Below are positions 15,248 to 23,447 of a stretch of DNA of 27,894 nt, in pieces. Each line of letters opens with the position of its first letter. Positions within the stretch are counted from its first letter, which is position 1. The notes under the pieces were generated by a model. That model was not told the DNA's origin. It saw nothing but the letters and a program-made list of their open reading frames with translations, and did no database searches. The DNA comes from an uncultured Eubacteriales bacterium (lineage in GTDB: Bacteria > Bacillota > Clostridia > Oscillospirales > Butyricicoccaceae). The stretch spans positions 1 through 27,894 of the forward strand of contig CAKUAK010000132.1 in NCBI GenBank assembly GCA_934636325.1, given 5' to 3'. Both the position numbers and the translations under genes were made by a program.

Positions 15248-16122
15248 CTCAGTCCGCACTCCTTCATGATCCCGGCAAGACGTCGGCAGTTATCGTCGCT
15301 CATGGGATAAAGAGGCAGACGGTATTCTCCGACATTCATGCCCATAAGATTCATCGCCGCCTTTACGGGGATCGGGTTGACCTCCATGAAGAGGGCGTTT
15401 ATCAGCGACAGATAGCCGAGCTGTATCTTTCTTGCGTATTCCATATTGCCGGAGAGGAAGGACTCTACCATATCGTGGGTCTCCTTCGGCTTGACATTGG
15501 CAAAGACAGAGATGACGCCGCTTCCGCCAAGCGCCAGTATCGGCAGGACCTGATCGTCGTTGCCGCTGTAAAGTGCAAAATCATCGGTGACATATCTCGC
15601 CACCTTGGCGGCATAGCCGATATCGCCCGAGGCCTCTTTTATGCCCATGATGTTGGGATGGGTGCTCAGCCGCGCGACGACCGATTCGGGTATGGCGCAG
15701 CCGGTGCGTCCCGGCACGTTGTAAAGTATGCAGGGTATGCTGACCCCGTCGGCCACCGTCTTGAAGTGACGGTACATGCCCTCGGGATTTGCCTTGTTAT
15801 AGTAGGGAGAAATGAGCAGCAGGGCGTCGACGCCCAGGCCCTGGTACTCAAGGCTCTTTTCAAGCATGGCCGATGTGCTGTTGGAGCCGCTTCCCGCGAT
15901 GACCAGAACCCTTCCGGCCACCCTTTCGACGGCGTATTTGACAACGGCGACATTTTCATCGTGGCTCATGGTGACGGCCTCGCCCGTCGTGCCGAGGACC
16001 AGTATGCCGTCGGTGCCGTTTTCGATATGCCATTCGATAAGCTCGCCCAGCTTATCGAAGTTGACCTTTCCCGCATTGTCGAACGGGGTTATAAGCGCAA
16101 CTATCGAACCTGTAAGTTTCAT
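15244..16122 (-). CDS. dapA: 4-hydroxy-tetrahydrodipicolinate synthase
   Basis: This 292-residue TIM-barrel aldolase condenses pyruvate with aspartate semialdehyde. The key residues are present: GTTGE (Thr45/Thr46), Tyr107/Tyr108 in SPYYNK, Tyr134 in YNVPGRTG and the Schiff-base Lys162 in GIKEASGD. The length is the family standard. The start codon overlaps the lysC stop as ATGA, and GGAGGGTGA inside the lysC end serves as its ribosome binding site. It is second in the lysC-dapA-dapB-dapH operon. Feedback inhibition by lysine varies among Gram-positive DapA enzymes and cannot be judged from this sequence alone. Confidence 0.97.
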   Translation of the reverse strand: MKLTGSIVALITPFDNAGKVNFDKLGELIEWHIENGTDGILVLGTTGEAVTMSHDENVAVVKYAVERVAGRVLVIAGSGSNSTSAMLEKSLEYQGLGVDALLLISPYYNKANPEGMYRHFKTVADGVSIPCILYNVPGRTGCAIPESVVARLSTHPNIMGIKEASGDIGYAAKVARYVTDDFALYSGNDDQVLPILALGGSGVISVFANVKPKETHDMVESFLSGNMEYARKIQLGYLSLINALFMEVNPIPVKAAMNLMGMNVGEYRLPLYPMSDDNCRRLAGIMKECGLR

Positions 16123-17333
16123 CTGTCACCCTCCTGTTTCTCACAGAGATCAAATGCCGCGGCCAGCAGGCCGCAGGCCCGCTGAAGATCATTCTGGTCG
16201 ATGACCGCCGAGACAGTGATCTCTGACGTCGATATCTGGTAATGCTCTATATTATTCTCAAAAAGCAGACCTATCATCTTTTCGGCAACGCCGCTTCTGA
16301 CGCCAAGCCCGACGCCGACCAGCGATATCCTTGCCAGCCTGTGCTTTATGGCAAAGCCATACTGCTCGGGGTCGTCCTCAAGGGCATGCTCCAGCCTCGT
16401 GGCATCCTCTCCCTTGCAGCCGAAAGACAGGATGACGTCCCCCTCGTCAAGCAGCTGCTGATAGACCATGTCGGCGTCGATATCGAGCTCCGAGAGATGG
16501 CCGAACACCCGGCCGACAGAGCCGTCGCCGAAGGGGCACCTGGCCTGTATCATGGCGCAGTCGTCCATTATGCCCATGCCGGTGACGACGCTGCCGTTGA
16601 AGGGGCGGCTGACGACATATGTGCCCTTGGACTTATCCTTTTCCAGCGAACGGCCGAGATAGAGCTTGACGCCGTATCTTTTGGCTATCTCGACGCTTTT
16701 TGTCTCAAGGACCCCCGCGCCCATGGCCGAGAGCTCTATCATCTCGTCGGCCGTGATGACGTCGAGCTTCCTTGCGTCGGGACATCTTCTGGGGTCGACG
16801 GTATAGACGCCGTCGACGTCGGTGTATATCTCACAGTCCCAGCCCAGCTTTGCCGCCACGGCAACGGCCGTTGTGTCCGACCCGCCGCGGCCCAGCGTGG
16901 CGATGTCGCCCTCGGGGTCGATGCCCTGGAATCCGGCGATGACCGGGACCTTGCCGTCGGCTATGGCCTTCTCTATGCGGCGGCTGTCGATCTCCATTAT
17001 CGTCGCGTGCGAATGGCTGGAATCGGTCTTTATCCCGGCCTGAAATCCGGTAAATGACACCGCCGGGACGCCCAGCGCCTCAAGCGCCATTGCAAGCAGC
17101 GTGACCGTCGTCTGCTCGCCGGTAGAGAGCAGCGAATCGAGCTCTCGCCTGCTGGGCGCGTCATTGAGCGAATATGCCATCTGGATCAGCTTGTCAGTCG
17201 TCTTGCCCATGGCGCTTGCCACAACGGCGATATCCTCGCCCGACCGCCTGACCTCGGCCACCCTTTCGGCGACCGCCTGTATTTTCTCTATGGTGGCGAC
17301 GCTCGTGCCGCCATATTTATGAACAACGCCCAT
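16119..17333 (-). CDS. lysC: Aspartate kinase
   Basis: This 404-residue enzyme phosphorylates aspartate, the first step to lysine, threonine and methionine. The N-terminal kinase domain has KYGGTSV at the start, LSTGEQTTVTLLAMAL and GRGGSDTTAVAVAAKL, followed by IYTDVDGVYTVDPR. Two ACT-type regulatory segments (about residues 265-400) suggest allosteric feedback by lysine or threonine. It is a monofunctional enzyme of usual length. The start at 17333 is preceded by AGGAG and gives the standard N-terminus; a 23-residue upstream extension has no support. It is first in the operon, with a promoter at 17478-17506 and a leader of about 140 bases that shows no recognisable lysine riboswitch or T-box. 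Confidence 0.96.
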   Translation of the reverse strand: MGVVHKYGGTSVATIEKIQAVAERVAEVRRSGEDIAVVASAMGKTTDKLIQMAYSLNDAPSRRELDSLLSTGEQTTVTLLAMALEALGVPAVSFTGFQAGIKTDSSHSHATIMEIDSRRIEKAIADGKVPVIAGFQGIDPEGDIATLGRGGSDTTAVAVAAKLGWDCEIYTDVDGVYTVDPRRCPDARKLDVITADEMIELSAMGAGVLETKSVEIAKRYGVKLYLGRSLEKDKSKGTYVVSRPFNGSVVTGMGIMDDCAMIQARCPFGDGSVGRVFGHLSELDIDADMVYQQLLDEGDVILSFGCKGEDATRLEHALEDDPEQYGFAIKHRLARISLVGVGLGVRSGVAEKMIGLLFENNIEHYQISTSEITVSAVIDQNDLQRACGLLAAAFDLCEKQEGDR

Positions 17334-17477
17334 TGTGCTCCGCTCCTGTACTGCCGCCCCGGCATTTATTTCCCCGCGGGATATGTTATCGCGCCGGGCC
17401 ACGCCATGCGCACTATCCGCGCAAACGGCACTTTTTGCATGATATGCATCCCCGACGCTCTTTTCCTCGTCGCCGGT

Positions 17478-17506
17478 ATCATACCATGACGCACAACAAA
17501 ATGCAA
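17478..17506 (-). promoter_or_regulatory. Promoter of the lysC-dapABH operon
   Basis: TTGCAT, a 17-base spacer and TATGAT on the minus strand. The expected start is near 17471. The leader up to lysC contains GC-rich short hairpins but no known riboswitch core. Confidence 0.7.
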
Positions 17507-17620
17507 TATTTTTCAGGATTTATCAGCCCTACAGGGCATTGTATAAAAGAAAAAGAGCACTTTTTGCAAGTTCATTTTGGTTTTTCCGCACTTGGGGCAC
17601 TATCACGCCGCCGCCGTATA

Positions 17621-17629
17621 TGCTATTAT
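17621..17629 (+). promoter_or_regulatory. Extended -10 promoter of the deacetylase gene
   Basis: TGCTATTAT is a good extended -10 box about 37 bases before the ATG. No convincing -35 box is visible. With the lysC promoter it occupies the 332-base divergent region 17334-17665, where I see no gene. Confidence 0.55.
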
Positions 17630-17665
17630 ATAGCCATAGCTTACCCTTTGAAAGGAGTGGGATCC

Positions 17666-18781
17666 ATGCCGGATATATCTATCGAACTCATGCGCCGGTA
17701 CAGGCGCGATCTGCATAAAATACCTGAGCTCGACAGCGATCTGCCCCAAACGCAGGCCTATGTCACAGAGGTCCTTTCGGGTCTTAAATGCCATGTTTTT
17801 TCGCCGATCAAAAGCGCGGTCTGCGCCTTTTTCGACTTCGGACGTTCCGATGCCCTGGCCTTCAGGAGCGATATGGACGCCCTGCCGATAACCGAGCGCA
17901 CCGGCCTGCCATTTGCATCGAGCCATGAGGGCTGTATGCATGCCTGCGGCCACGACGGCCATATGGCCGCGCTGCTCGAGCTGGCAAATATCATCGACTC
18001 ATCGCGCGATATGCCCCACAACATCCTTCTGATCTTCCAGCCCGCCGAAGAAACGACAGGCGGCGCTAAATACATCTGTGAAAGCGGTGTTTTTGATAAA
18101 TATAACGTCAAAGCCGTCTTTGGGATGCATCTCTGGCCCTCTCTTCCGGCCGGCCGACTCTCGACCCGGCCCGGAGGCATGCTTGCCAAAAGCAGCGAGA
18201 TAAATGTCCGCATTTCGGGGAAAAGCTCCCACATCGCCCGGGCAGAGGAGGGCCGCGACGCTCTCGAGGCCGCCGCGCACTTCCTGCTGGATGCATATAA
18301 GATGGTCGATTCGGAGTTTCCGCCCGAAGAGCGCCGTCTCCTCAAGTTCGGCCATATGACCAGCGGCAGCGTGCGCAACGCCGTAAGCGCCGAGACCCTG
18401 CTCGAAGGCAGCATGCGGGCCTTCAGCCTCGAGACCTTCGGCCGCATGAGATCCCGGCTCGAAGATATCGCGGGCGAGATCGCCGGTCAGAGCGGCTGCC
18501 GCTTCGATATAGAGCTCAGCGAGGGTTATCCCCCGGTAGTCAACGACCCTGCGCTCTACGATGCCGTCTCACGCTTTCTCGGCGATGACATGCCTGCACT
18601 CCTGCCCGAGCCCTTTATGATAGCCGAGGACTTTTCCTATTACGGCCTCTGCCGCCCCAGCCTTTTCTTTCTGCTGGGCACGGGACGCGACTGCCCGCTC
18701 CATTCCGACACCTTTGATTTTGACGAGGAAATACTGGCCTCCGGCGCGAAGCTCTTTGCCAGTCTTGCAATGATGCCCTGA
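17666..18781 (+). CDS. M20 amidohydrolase, probable N-acetyl-LL-diaminopimelate deacetylase
   Basis: This 371-residue metallo-amidohydrolase of the HipO/M20D family has metal ligands in MHACGHDGHM (Cys94, His96), QPAEET (Glu128/Glu129), FGMHLWP (His155) and a late His in CPLHSDTFDF. The dimerisation domain runs about 165-285. Family members remove acyl groups from N-acyl amino acids. Here the divergent lysine operon with dapH makes N-acetyl-diaminopimelate deacetylase (EC 3.5.1.47, as B. subtilis YkuR) the best call; symbol usage for that enzyme is ambiguous, so none is given. AAAGGAG lies nine bases before the ATG, and a longer frame reaching back to 17333 is unsupported. It ends four bases from the convergent aminotransferase stop. 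Confidence 0.9.
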   Translation: MPDISIELMRRYRRDLHKIPELDSDLPQTQAYVTEVLSGLKCHVFSPIKSAVCAFFDFGRSDALAFRSDMDALPITERTGLPFASSHEGCMHACGHDGHMAALLELANIIDSSRDMPHNILLIFQPAEETTGGAKYICESGVFDKYNVKAVFGMHLWPSLPAGRLSTRPGGMLAKSSEINVRISGKSSHIARAEEGRDALEAAAHFLLDAYKMVDSEFPPEERRLLKFGHMTSGSVRNAVSAETLLEGSMRAFSLETFGRMRSRLEDIAGEIAGQSGCRFDIELSEGYPPVVNDPALYDAVSRFLGDDMPALLPEPFMIAEDFSYYGLCRPSLFFLLGTGRDCPLHSDTFDFDEEILASGAKLFASLAMMP

Positions 18782-18784
18782 CGG

Positions 18785-19933
18785 CTATTTTGCCGCCCTG
18801 AGGGCATTTACGAAGCCTTCGAGCCTATCCATGCCCTCCTTCAACTCCTGGTCACTGTAGCTGTAAGATATCCTGACACAGTTATCGGCCCCGAAGCCCG
18901 CGCCCGGCGTGACGGCCAGCTTTCCTTCATATGCCAGCCTTGTCGCAAAGGCGACCGAATCCATCCCGAACTCTGATATGTCGGGGAAGATATAAAAGGC
19001 GCCCTCCGGCTTATTGACGGGAAGCCCCATGGCCTTTACCCTGTCATAAACATAATCGCGGCGCTTGCGGTATATTCCGATCATCGGCGAAGGATCGTAT
19101 TCCAGCGCCTCGACGCAGGCCGGCTGAACGAACGAAGCCGCCGACACCACCATATACTGGTGGATGGTCTCCAGCTTCTGCTTGACAGGCAGGTCGGCCA
19201 TGAAATATCCGACGCGCCACCCGGTCATGGCATAAGGCTTTGCAAAGCTCTGGATGACGATAAGCCTGTCGCGGAACTCGCGGTATGATGAAAAGCTACA
19301 GTATTCATCGGTATATACAAGCTGGCTGTAAACATCGTCGCAGATGACAAATATCTTCTTGTCCCGCAGCACATCGGCGATAACATCAAGGGTCTCCTTT
19401 GTGTATATGCACCCTGTGGGGTTGTTGGGCGAGGTCAGTATGATGGCCTTTGTCTTTGGCGTGATGGCGGCCTCAAGGCGCTCTCTTGTGATCTGGAAGG
19501 CCGTATCACCGGTCTCGAGGGGAACAAAGCTGCCGCGGCAGAGATTTATGACCTGCTCGTAGAGCACATAGGCCGGAATGGGGACTATGACCTCGTCGCC
19601 CGGATCTATTATGCCGAAAAGGGACGTGAAAAGCGCCTCGGTGGCGCCGATGGTAACGACGACCTCGTCGGGCGTATAATCGAGCCCGTTTTTCCGCCGC
19701 TCGAAATCCGCAATGGCCTGACGCAGATAAAGCTGGCCGTTGTTCTCGGGATAATGGGTCAGGTTATTGTCGAGGGCCTCCTTGGCCTTCTCCTTGACAC
19801 AGTCGGGTGTATTGAAATCGGGCTCGCCGAGGGTGAGGAACATACAGCCCTCGACCTGTTTTGCGATGCGCGTGAACTCGCGTATGCTGCTTTTCCGGAT
19901 ATTTCCCAGCGCCGAATTAAGGCGGTCTGTCAT
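18785..19933 (-). CDS. patA: Class I/II aminotransferase, probable N-acetyl-LL-diaminopimelate aminotransferase
   Basis: This 382-residue fold-type I PLP enzyme has an N-terminal GEPDFNTP segment (36-43), the SPNNPTG signature (168-174), CDDVYS (198-203), the Schiff-base Lys232 in QSFAKPYAMTGWRVGY and the substrate-binding Arg240. This aspartate-aminotransferase subgroup includes PatA, which converts N-acetyl-2-amino-6-oxopimelate with glutamate. The location between the deacetylase and asd makes that role likely, although an aspartate or aromatic aminotransferase role cannot be excluded. The start is ATG 19933 with GGAGG ten bases upstream; a 60-residue upstream extension crosses the promoter and is rejected. 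It ends tail-to-tail against the deacetylase with three bases between stop codons, leaving no room for a separate terminator. Confidence 0.88.
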   Translation of the reverse strand: MTDRLNSALGNIRKSSIREFTRIAKQVEGCMFLTLGEPDFNTPDCVKEKAKEALDNNLTHYPENNGQLYLRQAIADFERRKNGLDYTPDEVVVTIGATEALFTSLFGIIDPGDEVIVPIPAYVLYEQVINLCRGSFVPLETGDTAFQITRERLEAAITPKTKAIILTSPNNPTGCIYTKETLDVIADVLRDKKIFVICDDVYSQLVYTDEYCSFSSYREFRDRLIVIQSFAKPYAMTGWRVGYFMADLPVKQKLETIHQYMVVSAASFVQPACVEALEYDPSPMIGIYRKRRDYVYDRVKAMGLPVNKPEGAFYIFPDISEFGMDSVAFATRLAYEGKLAVTPGAGFGADNCVRISYSYSDQELKEGMDRLEGFVNALRAAK

Positions 19934-19972
19934 GATCGGTTGACCTCCATCTTGGGTTATAGTATATTTTGG

Positions 19973-20001
19973 ATTATACAGCAAAACCACTCCGCTGTAA
20001 A
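19973..20001 (-). promoter_or_regulatory. Promoter of the aminotransferase gene
   Basis: TTTACA, a 17-base spacer and a perfect TATAAT on the minus strand. It lies inside the 145-base divergent region shared with asd. Confidence 0.75.
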
Positions 20002-20078
20002 CGCCGTGCATTATTCGAAGTCTGTCTGTCGGCGGCCCTGCCGCTTTTCTAATATATTTCTGAAAAGGAGTCCTTCCA

Positions 20079-21080
20079 ATGAAAAAATACAATGTAGCCA
20101 TCCTCGGCGCCACCGGCGCCGTCGGTCAGGAGATGATGAAGATCCTTGCCGAGCGTGATTTTCCGATAAATAAGCTCTCTCTTCTGGCCAGCAGCCGCAG
20201 CGTGGGGCGTACATACGATTTCAAGGGCCAGACGATAGCTGTTACCGAGGCCTGTGACAGCGCGTTCGACGGCGTCGACATTGTCCTCGGCGCGGCCGAA
20301 AACGATATCTCCAGGCATTTCGCCCCGGCTATAAAGGCCTCGGGCGCGGTATACATCGATAATTCCAGCGCCTTCCGCCTCGATCCCGACGTCCCCCTTG
20401 TCGTCCCCGAGATCAACCCCGGCGACGCCTTCAGACACAGCGGGATCATAGCCAACCCCAACTGCTCGACGATAATCGCCCTCATGGCCCTCTATCCCAT
20501 CGCGGCAATTTCCCCCATAAAGACGATAGTCGCTTCGACATATCAGGCCGTATCGGGTGCAGGCGTCGGCGGCATGGCCGAGCTTGAAGCCCAGCTTCAC
20601 GCAATAGCAACCGGCGGAAAGATCGAAACAAAGGTCTTTCCTTATCAGATCGCCGAAAATCTCATCCCGCAGATAGGCGGATTTAACGAAAACGGCTATA
20701 CCTCTGAAGAGATGAAGATGCAGAACGAGGGACGCAAGATCCTTCATGCCCCTGACCTTCGCGTATCCTGCACATGCGTCCGTGTCCCGGTCGTCCGCTC
20801 TCACTCTATCTCGATCACCGTCGTGACCGAAAAGCCTGTAAGCCCCCTCGAGGCGGCCGAAGCCATCTCCGGTGCATCGGGTCTCAGACTGTGCGACGAT
20901 CCGGCATCCCTCGTATATCCCATGCCTCTTGACACCAGCGACCAGGATCTTGTATATGTCGGACGCATCCGCCGTGATCTGACAAATGACAACGGCCTTT
21001 GCCTCTGGTGCTGCGGCGATCAGATCCGCAAGGGTGCGGCGGGCAATGCCGTCCAGATCGCCGAGCTGCTTATAAAATAA
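20079..21080 (+). CDS. asd: Aspartate-semialdehyde dehydrogenase
   Basis: This 333-residue NADPH-dependent enzyme reduces aspartyl phosphate to aspartate semialdehyde, the substrate of DapA. The N-terminal nucleotide-binding turn GATGAVGQ (10-17), NSSAFR (95-100), the catalytic Cys129 in ANPNCSTI, the SGAGVGGM turn and the C-terminal catalytic His in VVRSHSI are all present. The length is normal. AAAAGGAG lies about nine bases before the ATG. It has its own transcript, divergent from the aminotransferase, and a terminator at 21184-21236. No clear promoter could be fixed; a TAATAT at about -30 is a weak candidate. Confidence 0.96.
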   Translation: MKKYNVAILGATGAVGQEMMKILAERDFPINKLSLLASSRSVGRTYDFKGQTIAVTEACDSAFDGVDIVLGAAENDISRHFAPAIKASGAVYIDNSSAFRLDPDVPLVVPEINPGDAFRHSGIIANPNCSTIIALMALYPIAAISPIKTIVASTYQAVSGAGVGGMAELEAQLHAIATGGKIETKVFPYQIAENLIPQIGGFNENGYTSEEMKMQNEGRKILHAPDLRVSCTCVRVPVVRSHSISITVVTEKPVSPLEAAEAISGASGLRLCDDPASLVYPMPLDTSDQDLVYVGRIRRDLTNDNGLCLWCCGDQIRKGAAGNAVQIAELLIK

Positions 21081-21183
21081 CTGCCCAGATCTGGTCGCTG
21101 CGCTTCAAGCGCCGGGCCAAAACAACGATAGTTTGATTTAATCCTGTTATCGTGTACGGTCTCTATGATCCATGTCTAAAATG

Positions 21184-21236
21184 AAAAGCTCCTCCCTTTG
21201 CCGGGTGTTCCCGGCGATAATGGAAGGAGCTTTTTT
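21184..21236 (+). terminator. Terminator of asd
   Basis: A long hairpin has outer arms AAAAGCTCCTCC / GGAAGGAGCTTTT and an inner CCGGG / CCCGG stem, followed by TTTTTT. It lies about 100 bases after the asd stop. Confidence 0.85.
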
Positions 21237-21432
21237 AGATCTCGAGATGTTTTTTACCCTTGACTTTTCTGTCCAAGCCGCCTTGTGAGCCGTGCCTTGA
21301 ACTCCAGCAGCTCAATATCCGCAAAGCGCATCCGGCATCCCTTCCGGTCATCTGACCGGTACGGCATCCGATGGCATTTTTACGTTCAATGTTGCCATTT
21401 CCATATATGCTATTCCGATTGACATAAAATAT
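21237..21432. other. Gene-free spacer between asd and oppF terminators
   Basis: I see no convincing gene. The only open frame, on the minus strand, has no ribosome binding site and no family resemblance. The spacer holds a near-palindrome, CCGGTCATCTGACCGG (21344-21359), flanked by two GGCATCC copies. Confidence 0.5.
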
Positions 21433-21460
21433 GCCGCCGCAGGCATAAGCCCGCGGCGGC
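21433..21460 (-). terminator. Terminator of the oppBCDF operon
   Basis: The 8-bp GC stem GCCGCCGC / GCGGCGGC has a 12-base loop; on the minus strand it is followed by ATATTTTATG. It lies 17 bases beyond the oppF stop. Confidence 0.75.
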
Positions 21461-21477
21461 AAGGAAAACTGTGGAAA

Positions 21478-22428
21478 TTACTCTGTAAGGAAGCAGGAAA
21501 CAAAATGTCCTGTCTCGATCTCCCTCAGCTGAGGTTCTTCCGAACGACACCTGTCTGTTGCATAAGCACACCTGTTGGCAAAACGGCAAACAGGCTGGGG
21601 GTTGATCGGGGATGTGATCTCGCCCTTCAGCAGTATGCGCTCTTTCTTTGCACCCAGCTTAGGAATAGGAATAGCGGAAAGCAGAGCCTGTGTATAGGGG
21701 TGAACAGGATTGCTGAAGAGGACCTCGGAAGGAGCCTTTTCGATCAATTTACCCAGATACATAACTGCGATATCATCGGAGAAGTGGTTAACGACCGACA
21801 GGTCATGTGTGATGAACATGTATGTCAGGCCGCGCTCTTCCTGGATCTCATTCATCAGGTTCAGGATCTGAGCCTGAATGGAAACGTCCAGAGCCGAAAC
21901 AGGCTCGTCACATACGATGAACTTGGGGTCAAGAGCCAGGGCACGGGCGATACCGATACGCTGACGGCGGCCGCCGTCGAGCTCGTGAGGATATGTATTG
22001 ACATACCTTTCGGCAAGACCAACCGTCTCCATGATCTCAAGAACCTTTTCAAGTCTCTTCTGCTTGTCATCAATGATGTGATGGAGCTGAAGAGGCTCAG
22101 CAATCGTCTGGCTGACCGTCTTTCTGGGGTTCAGCGAGGAGAACGGATCCTGGAAGATGATCTGCATCTCTTTGCGCTTATGGCGCAGCTCTGCGGAATT
22201 GAGCTTTGCGACATCTTCGCCTTCGAAGAGGACCGAACCGCCGGTGGGCTCGAGAAGTCTAAGGATGGTACGGCCGGTTGTCGACTTACCACATCCGGAT
22301 TCGCCGACGACGCCCAGCGTCTTACCCTTATCGATTGTAAAAGTAACATCATCAACGGCGTGAAGCAGGCCCCTCTTAGTGGGGAAATACTTCTTTAAGC
22401 CTTTAACGTCCAGTAATACTTCGCTCAT
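21478..22428 (-). CDS. oppF: Oligopeptide ABC transporter ATP-binding protein OppF
   Basis: This 316-residue ATPase powers peptide import at the inner membrane face together with OppD. It has Walker A GESGCGKSTTG, a Q-loop (IIFQDPFSSLNPR), a signature motif written LDGGRRQRIG, Walker B FIVCDEPVSALD and a switch HDLSV. The C-terminal oligopeptide/dipeptide transporter extension has four cysteines (CRFANRCAYATDRC plus a late Cys), typical of the iron-sulfur-bearing Opp/Dpp ATPases. The signature Ser is replaced by Asp (LDGGR instead of LSGGQ), so the ATP sites of the OppDF pair may be unequal. The ATG overlaps the oppD stop. It is the last gene of the operon. Confidence 0.95.
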   Translation of the reverse strand: MSEVLLDVKGLKKYFPTKRGLLHAVDDVTFTIDKGKTLGVVGESGCGKSTTGRTILRLLEPTGGSVLFEGEDVAKLNSAELRHKRKEMQIIFQDPFSSLNPRKTVSQTIAEPLQLHHIIDDKQKRLEKVLEIMETVGLAERYVNTYPHELDGGRRQRIGIARALALDPKFIVCDEPVSALDVSIQAQILNLMNEIQEERGLTYMFITHDLSVVNHFSDDIAVMYLGKLIEKAPSEVLFSNPVHPYTQALLSAIPIPKLGAKKERILLKGEITSPINPQPVCRFANRCAYATDRCRSEEPQLREIETGHFVSCFLTE

Positions 22429-23432
22429 TTACCAATTTTCCCCCCATCTTTTACGCTGTTCTCGTCATAGAGATGGCATTCAACATAATGCTCGTCGTTC
22501 CTGAAAACCTTCTTGGGCTTGACCGTCTTGCATATCTCCATGGCGTAATCGCACCTGGGATAGAATGTGCAGCCTTCGGGAAGGTTTGTGGGATCAGGCA
22601 TAAGGCCCTTGATGGGCTTCAGCTTGGAAGACCTGTCATCCAGGTTAGGCAGCGAACGGAAGAGGCCCTCTGTGTAAGGATGCCTTGTGTTGTTAAAGAC
22701 GTCCTCGAGTGTGCCGTGCTCAACAACTCTGCCGCCGTAGATAACCGAAACCGTATCGCAGATTTCAGCAACGATACCAAGGTCGTGGGTGATCATCAGC
22801 ATGGATGTGTTGTACTTTTCCTTCAGGTCCTTCATCATTTCAAGAACCTGAGCCTGAATTGTAACGTCAAGAGCGGTCGTAGGCTCGTCGGCGATCAGCA
22901 GCGAGGGGCTGCAGGCCAGGGCGATAGCGATAACGACACGCTGCTTCATGCCGCCGGAGAACTGGTGAGGATACTCAGGTCCACGCTCGCCGGGGATACC
23001 GACCAGCTCGAGCATTTCCTTTGCCTTTTGGATAGCGCCGGCATGGTTGACATCTTCGTGCAGCTCGATAACTTCAGCGATCTGCTCCTCAACCGTCATA
23101 ACCGGGTTGAGGGAGGTCATGGGATCCTGGAATATCATCGAAACGGCCTTACCGCGAAGCTCCTGCATCTCGGCTTCGGACTTTTCAAAAATGCTCTCGC
23201 CGTTCAGCTTGATGCTGCCGCCTACGATAACTCCCGGAGGGCTGGGGATCAGCCTGAGTATCGCAAGGCCTGTTGTTGTTTTGCCGGCGCCGGTCTCGCC
23301 GACCAGACCAAGGGTCTGACCTTCTTCGATTTTAAGATCCATGCCGTTAAGAGCCTTAACGACGCCGTCGTCTGTTCTGAACTCGACGACCAGATCATTT
23401 ATCTCTACAGAATATTTTTTATTGTCGCTCAT
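22425..23432 (-). CDS. oppD: Oligopeptide ABC transporter ATP-binding protein OppD
   Basis: This 335-residue ATPase has Walker A GETGAGKTTTG, a Q-loop (MIFQDPMTSLNP), a standard signature FSGGMKQRV, Walker B LLIADEPTTALD and a switch HDLGIV. The C-terminal cysteine-containing extension (EGCTFYPRCDYAMEIC) is typical of OppD. It has a full-length catalytic core with a consensus signature, unlike its partner OppF. The start has GGGGGC upstream and lies 15 bases after oppC. Its first six residues (MSDNKK) repeat those of OppC. Confidence 0.96.
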   Translation of the reverse strand: MSDNKKYSVEINDLVVEFRTDDGVVKALNGMDLKIEEGQTLGLVGETGAGKTTTGLAILRLIPSPPGVIVGGSIKLNGESIFEKSEAEMQELRGKAVSMIFQDPMTSLNPVMTVEEQIAEVIELHEDVNHAGAIQKAKEMLELVGIPGERGPEYPHQFSGGMKQRVVIAIALACSPSLLIADEPTTALDVTIQAQVLEMMKDLKEKYNTSMLMITHDLGIVAEICDTVSVIYGGRVVEHGTLEDVFNNTRHPYTEGLFRSLPNLDDRSSKLKPIKGLMPDPTNLPEGCTFYPRCDYAMEICKTVKPKKVFRNDEHYVECHLYDENSVKDGGKIGK

Positions 23433-23447
23433 CTAAGTTGCGCCCCC

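Noticed and set aside
17334..17471. Lysine riboswitch or lysine T-box before lysC.
   Set aside because: The leader is short and lacks the conserved lysine riboswitch core, the AGAGAG and UGGN motifs, and a terminator.
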